Positions 15,221 through 16,391 of a stretch of DNA of 16,391 nucleotides are shown in pieces; position 1 is the stretch's first letter; each line of letters starts with the position of its first letter. Source of the stretch: an uncultured Caryophanales bacterium (GTDB lineage Bacteria; Bacillota_I; Bacilli_A; RFN20; CAG-826); NCBI GenBank assembly GCA_946401755.1, contig CAMIVH010000012.1:1-16391 (forward strand). The letters run 5' to 3'. A program made the translations under genes and the position numbers. Under the pieces are notes generated by a model. The model worked only from the letters and a program-made list of their open reading frames with translations, searched no databases and was not told the origin of the DNA.

Positions 15221-15646
15221 TTAGTTTCCCTTCATTCTTAAATATGTATCGAGGATGACACAAGCGGCAATCTTATCAACGTTATCTTTTCTTTGTTGAT
15301 GATTCATCCCTCTATCGGAGATGAAATTATTCGCTGTGACGCTTGATAATCTTTCATCCATTGTCTCAATGTTTAAAGATGGTTTTTCTTTCTTTAAATC
15401 TTCAATAAAACGTAAAACGTTTTGACTCATCTCACTTTGTTCACCAGATAAGTGAAGTGGCATACCAATAACAATGTCATTAATCATCATTTTTTCAGAT
15501 AGTTCAATGACATGCTTTCTCGCCACGATATATTGGTTTCTATCAAAGCGGAATGTCTCTAAACCATGCACAAAACCAAGAGCGTCATTATAGGCTACTC
15601 CGAGTGTTTTTGTTCCTAAATCTAAAGAAAGATACTTTTTAACCAC
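15221..15646 (-). CDS. ruvX: RuvX/YqgF-family putative pre-16S rRNA nuclease
   Basis: An RNase H-fold nuclease known for 16S rRNA 5' maturation in Escherichia coli and proposed in Holliday junction resolution elsewhere. The 141 residues contain Asp9 in SLDLGTKTLGVA, GMPLHLSGEQSEMS (61-74), MDERLSS (96-102) and DKIAACVILDTYL (124-136), so the acidic active-site residues (Asp9, Asp97/Glu98, Asp124) are in place. The start is GTG, the only plausible start before the first strand. No Shine-Dalgarno is present; a perfect 16-base palindrome runs up to and into the GTG. DUF1292 follows directly. In Bacillus, alaS and ireB precede ruvX; here a lipoprotein gene does. Confidence 0.93.
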   Translation of the reverse strand: MVKKYLSLDLGTKTLGVAYNDALGFVHGLETFRFDRNQYIVARKHVIELSEKMMINDIVIGMPLHLSGEQSEMSQNVLRFIEDLKKEKPSLNIETMDERLSSVTANNFISDRGMNHQQRKDNVDKIAACVILDTYLRMKGN

Positions 15647-15661
15647 GTTAATATATTAACG
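15646..15661. promoter_or_regulatory. perfect 16-base palindrome at the ruvX start
   Basis: CGTTAATATATTAACG is its own reverse complement and its edge includes the first base of the ruvX GTG. It contains TAATAT (15653-15658 on the minus strand), a possible -10 ending six bases before the GTG. No convincing -35 is seen. It could be promoter plus operator. Confidence 0.4.
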
Positions 15662-15686
15662 CGTTTATTAAATTTTCGTTAGTTTT

Positions 15687-16271
15687 TTATTCGTAATGAC
15701 TAATAATGATTTTGGCGTCAGTAAAAGAGACACTCTTATTAAGGGTGAAATGGCAATATTGATAGCGCATCGCGGTATCAACACCAACACCATCTTCGAG
15801 TCTATCATCATATTCTAAATGAGCGTAGACAGTATTATTTTTAAGATATAGACCTTTGAAAGAATATGAGAAAGCTGTACTAGTGCAATCCAAAGTGCCA
15901 CTTACAAAGTAATTAATACTTTCATAAGGTAAAGTTGCAAGATCACCAAAGGCTTCGTTATCTCTTAAAAGACTCTTAAAGTTAATAGCTTCCTCAGCAT
16001 TCTTAATAATGAAAATATTTTGACGATTATATTCCCCATCAAAGAGCGGACCATGAAAAGTATCAACCTGCGCAGTTGCATTTGCAATTTTCTCTTCTTC
16101 GGCTAAATTATTTGCTTTCAAAGCATCAACATAGATATATTCTCTACCAGAACTAGAACTACTTGTTGATTTAGTGCTTGGATTATTAATATTTGATGCA
16201 CTATTAACTGGATTAGCACTGCAGCCCACTAAAGAAAGTAATGTCGCGATTAAGATGATTGATTTTTTCAT
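15687..16271 (-). CDS. lipoprotein of unknown function
   Basis: From the ATG at 16271 a 194-residue protein with a type II signal peptide: MKK, a hydrophobic stretch, and lipobox LVGC with Cys17 as the lipidated residue. A Ser/Asn/Thr-rich linker (about 18-42) leads to a mature domain I do not recognise, with two further cysteines (in LDCTS and YQYCH) and a probable beta-rich second half. It should sit on the outer face of the membrane. I chose this ATG rather than the upstream one at 16289, since AGAGG lies between the two and the signal peptide then starts properly. It occupies the place of ireB between the gene at the right edge and ruvX. No clear promoter was found between it and the terminator upstream. 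Confidence 0.8.
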   Translation of the reverse strand: MKKSIILIATLLSLVGCSANPVNSASNINNPSTKSTSSSSSGREYIYVDALKANNLAEEEKIANATAQVDTFHGPLFDGEYNRQNIFIIKNAEEAINFKSLLRDNEAFGDLATLPYESINYFVSGTLDCTSTAFSYSFKGLYLKNNTVYAHLEYDDRLEDGVGVDTAMRYQYCHFTLNKSVSFTDAKIIISHYE

Positions 16272-16321
16272 AGTCTTTTTACCTCTCATCTATTAAGACG
16301 ATTGGATTAAACAAAACCGCT

Positions 16322-16351
16322 ATAAAAAACTGGATGAATTATTCACCCAGT
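16322..16351 (-). terminator. strong Rho-independent terminator
   Basis: Positions 16341-16351 and 16329-16339 form an 11-base inverted repeat (one G-U wobble on the minus strand, an A-C mismatch on the plus strand), followed on the minus strand by T-rich TTTTTAT (16322-16328). It lies eight bases after the stop of the partial gene at the right edge, so it ends that gene's transcript. Confidence 0.8.
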
Positions 16352-16359
16352 ATTTATTT

Positions 16360-16391
16360 TTATTTAATGAGGCCTTTGACTTCATCTAGTT
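16360..16391 (-). CDS. C-terminal end of a minus-strand gene (possibly alaS)
   Basis: Only the last nine codons (LDEVKGLIK) and the TAA stop are in the window. The other two minus-strand frames are closed here, and a terminator follows directly, which supports a real gene end. Known Bacillota order puts alaS upstream of ruvX, and AlaS C-termini can contain a VKG-like helix, so alaS is a reasonable guess from context only. Confidence 0.45.
   Translation of the reverse strand, partial: LDEVKGLIK

Noticed and set aside
1..16391. CRISPR array, insertion sequence, prophage, tRNA or rRNA
   Set aside because: No regularly spaced repeats, transposase or integrase motifs, terminal inverted repeats of element size, or tRNA/rRNA-like segments were seen; gaps between genes are all under about 85 bases.

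Overview
This AT-rich window looks like the chromosome of a low-GC Gram-positive bacterium, probably a reduced, non-sporulating member of the Bacillota (a Bacilli or Mollicutes-like uncultured lineage is my guess; the sequence alone does not fix it). Two things point there. First, on the minus strand from the right, ruvX-DUF1292 (yrzB-like)-greA-comEA-comEC-holA, then rpsT (inverted) and lepA, is a strongly condensed version of the order known from Bacillus subtilis, with the sporulation genes (gpr, spoIIP), mltG, udk and comEB missing. Second, Shine-Dalgarno sites of the GGAGG type are common. UGA appears to be a normal stop (comEA ends in TGA, and tryptophan is coded by TGG), so the Mycoplasma code is unlikely.

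Layout. Positions 1-1881 (minus): a two-gene unit with its own good promoter, encoding a 505-residue Fic-fold protein whose catalytic motif is destroyed, and a 73-residue single-pass membrane protein, followed by a terminator-like hairpin at the left edge. Positions 1913-7943 (minus): a tightly packed run fmt, PD-(D/E)XK/XPD-type helicase, two unknown membrane proteins, lepA, with zero or near-zero gaps. Positions 7992-10761 (plus): YfcE-type phosphodiesterase, an acyl-AMP ligase fused to an acyl carrier domain, and rpsT. Positions 10762-14871 (minus): holA (abutting rpsT tail to tail with no gap), comEC, comEA and greA. Positions 14937-16271 (minus): DUF1292 protein, ruvX and an unknown lipoprotein. 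At the right edge are a strong terminator and the last nine codons of another minus-strand gene.

Functions fit together only loosely: translation (Fmt, LepA, S20), transcript elongation (GreA), replication and repair (HolA, RuvX, nuclease-helicase), DNA uptake (ComEA/ComEC), and lipid or acyl activation (ligase-ACP fusion). No tRNA, rRNA, CRISPR, insertion sequence or phage gene was seen. No gene-free stretch is longer than about 85 bases.

The most interesting points are the intact but catalytically dead Fic protein with a membrane partner; a terminator whose stem contains the comEA ribosome-binding site; several genes (fmt, yfcE, holA, ruvX) with a -10-like box only 6-8 bases before the start codon and no Shine-Dalgarno, suggesting leaderless mRNAs; and repeat structures over the greA promoter and the ruvX start.
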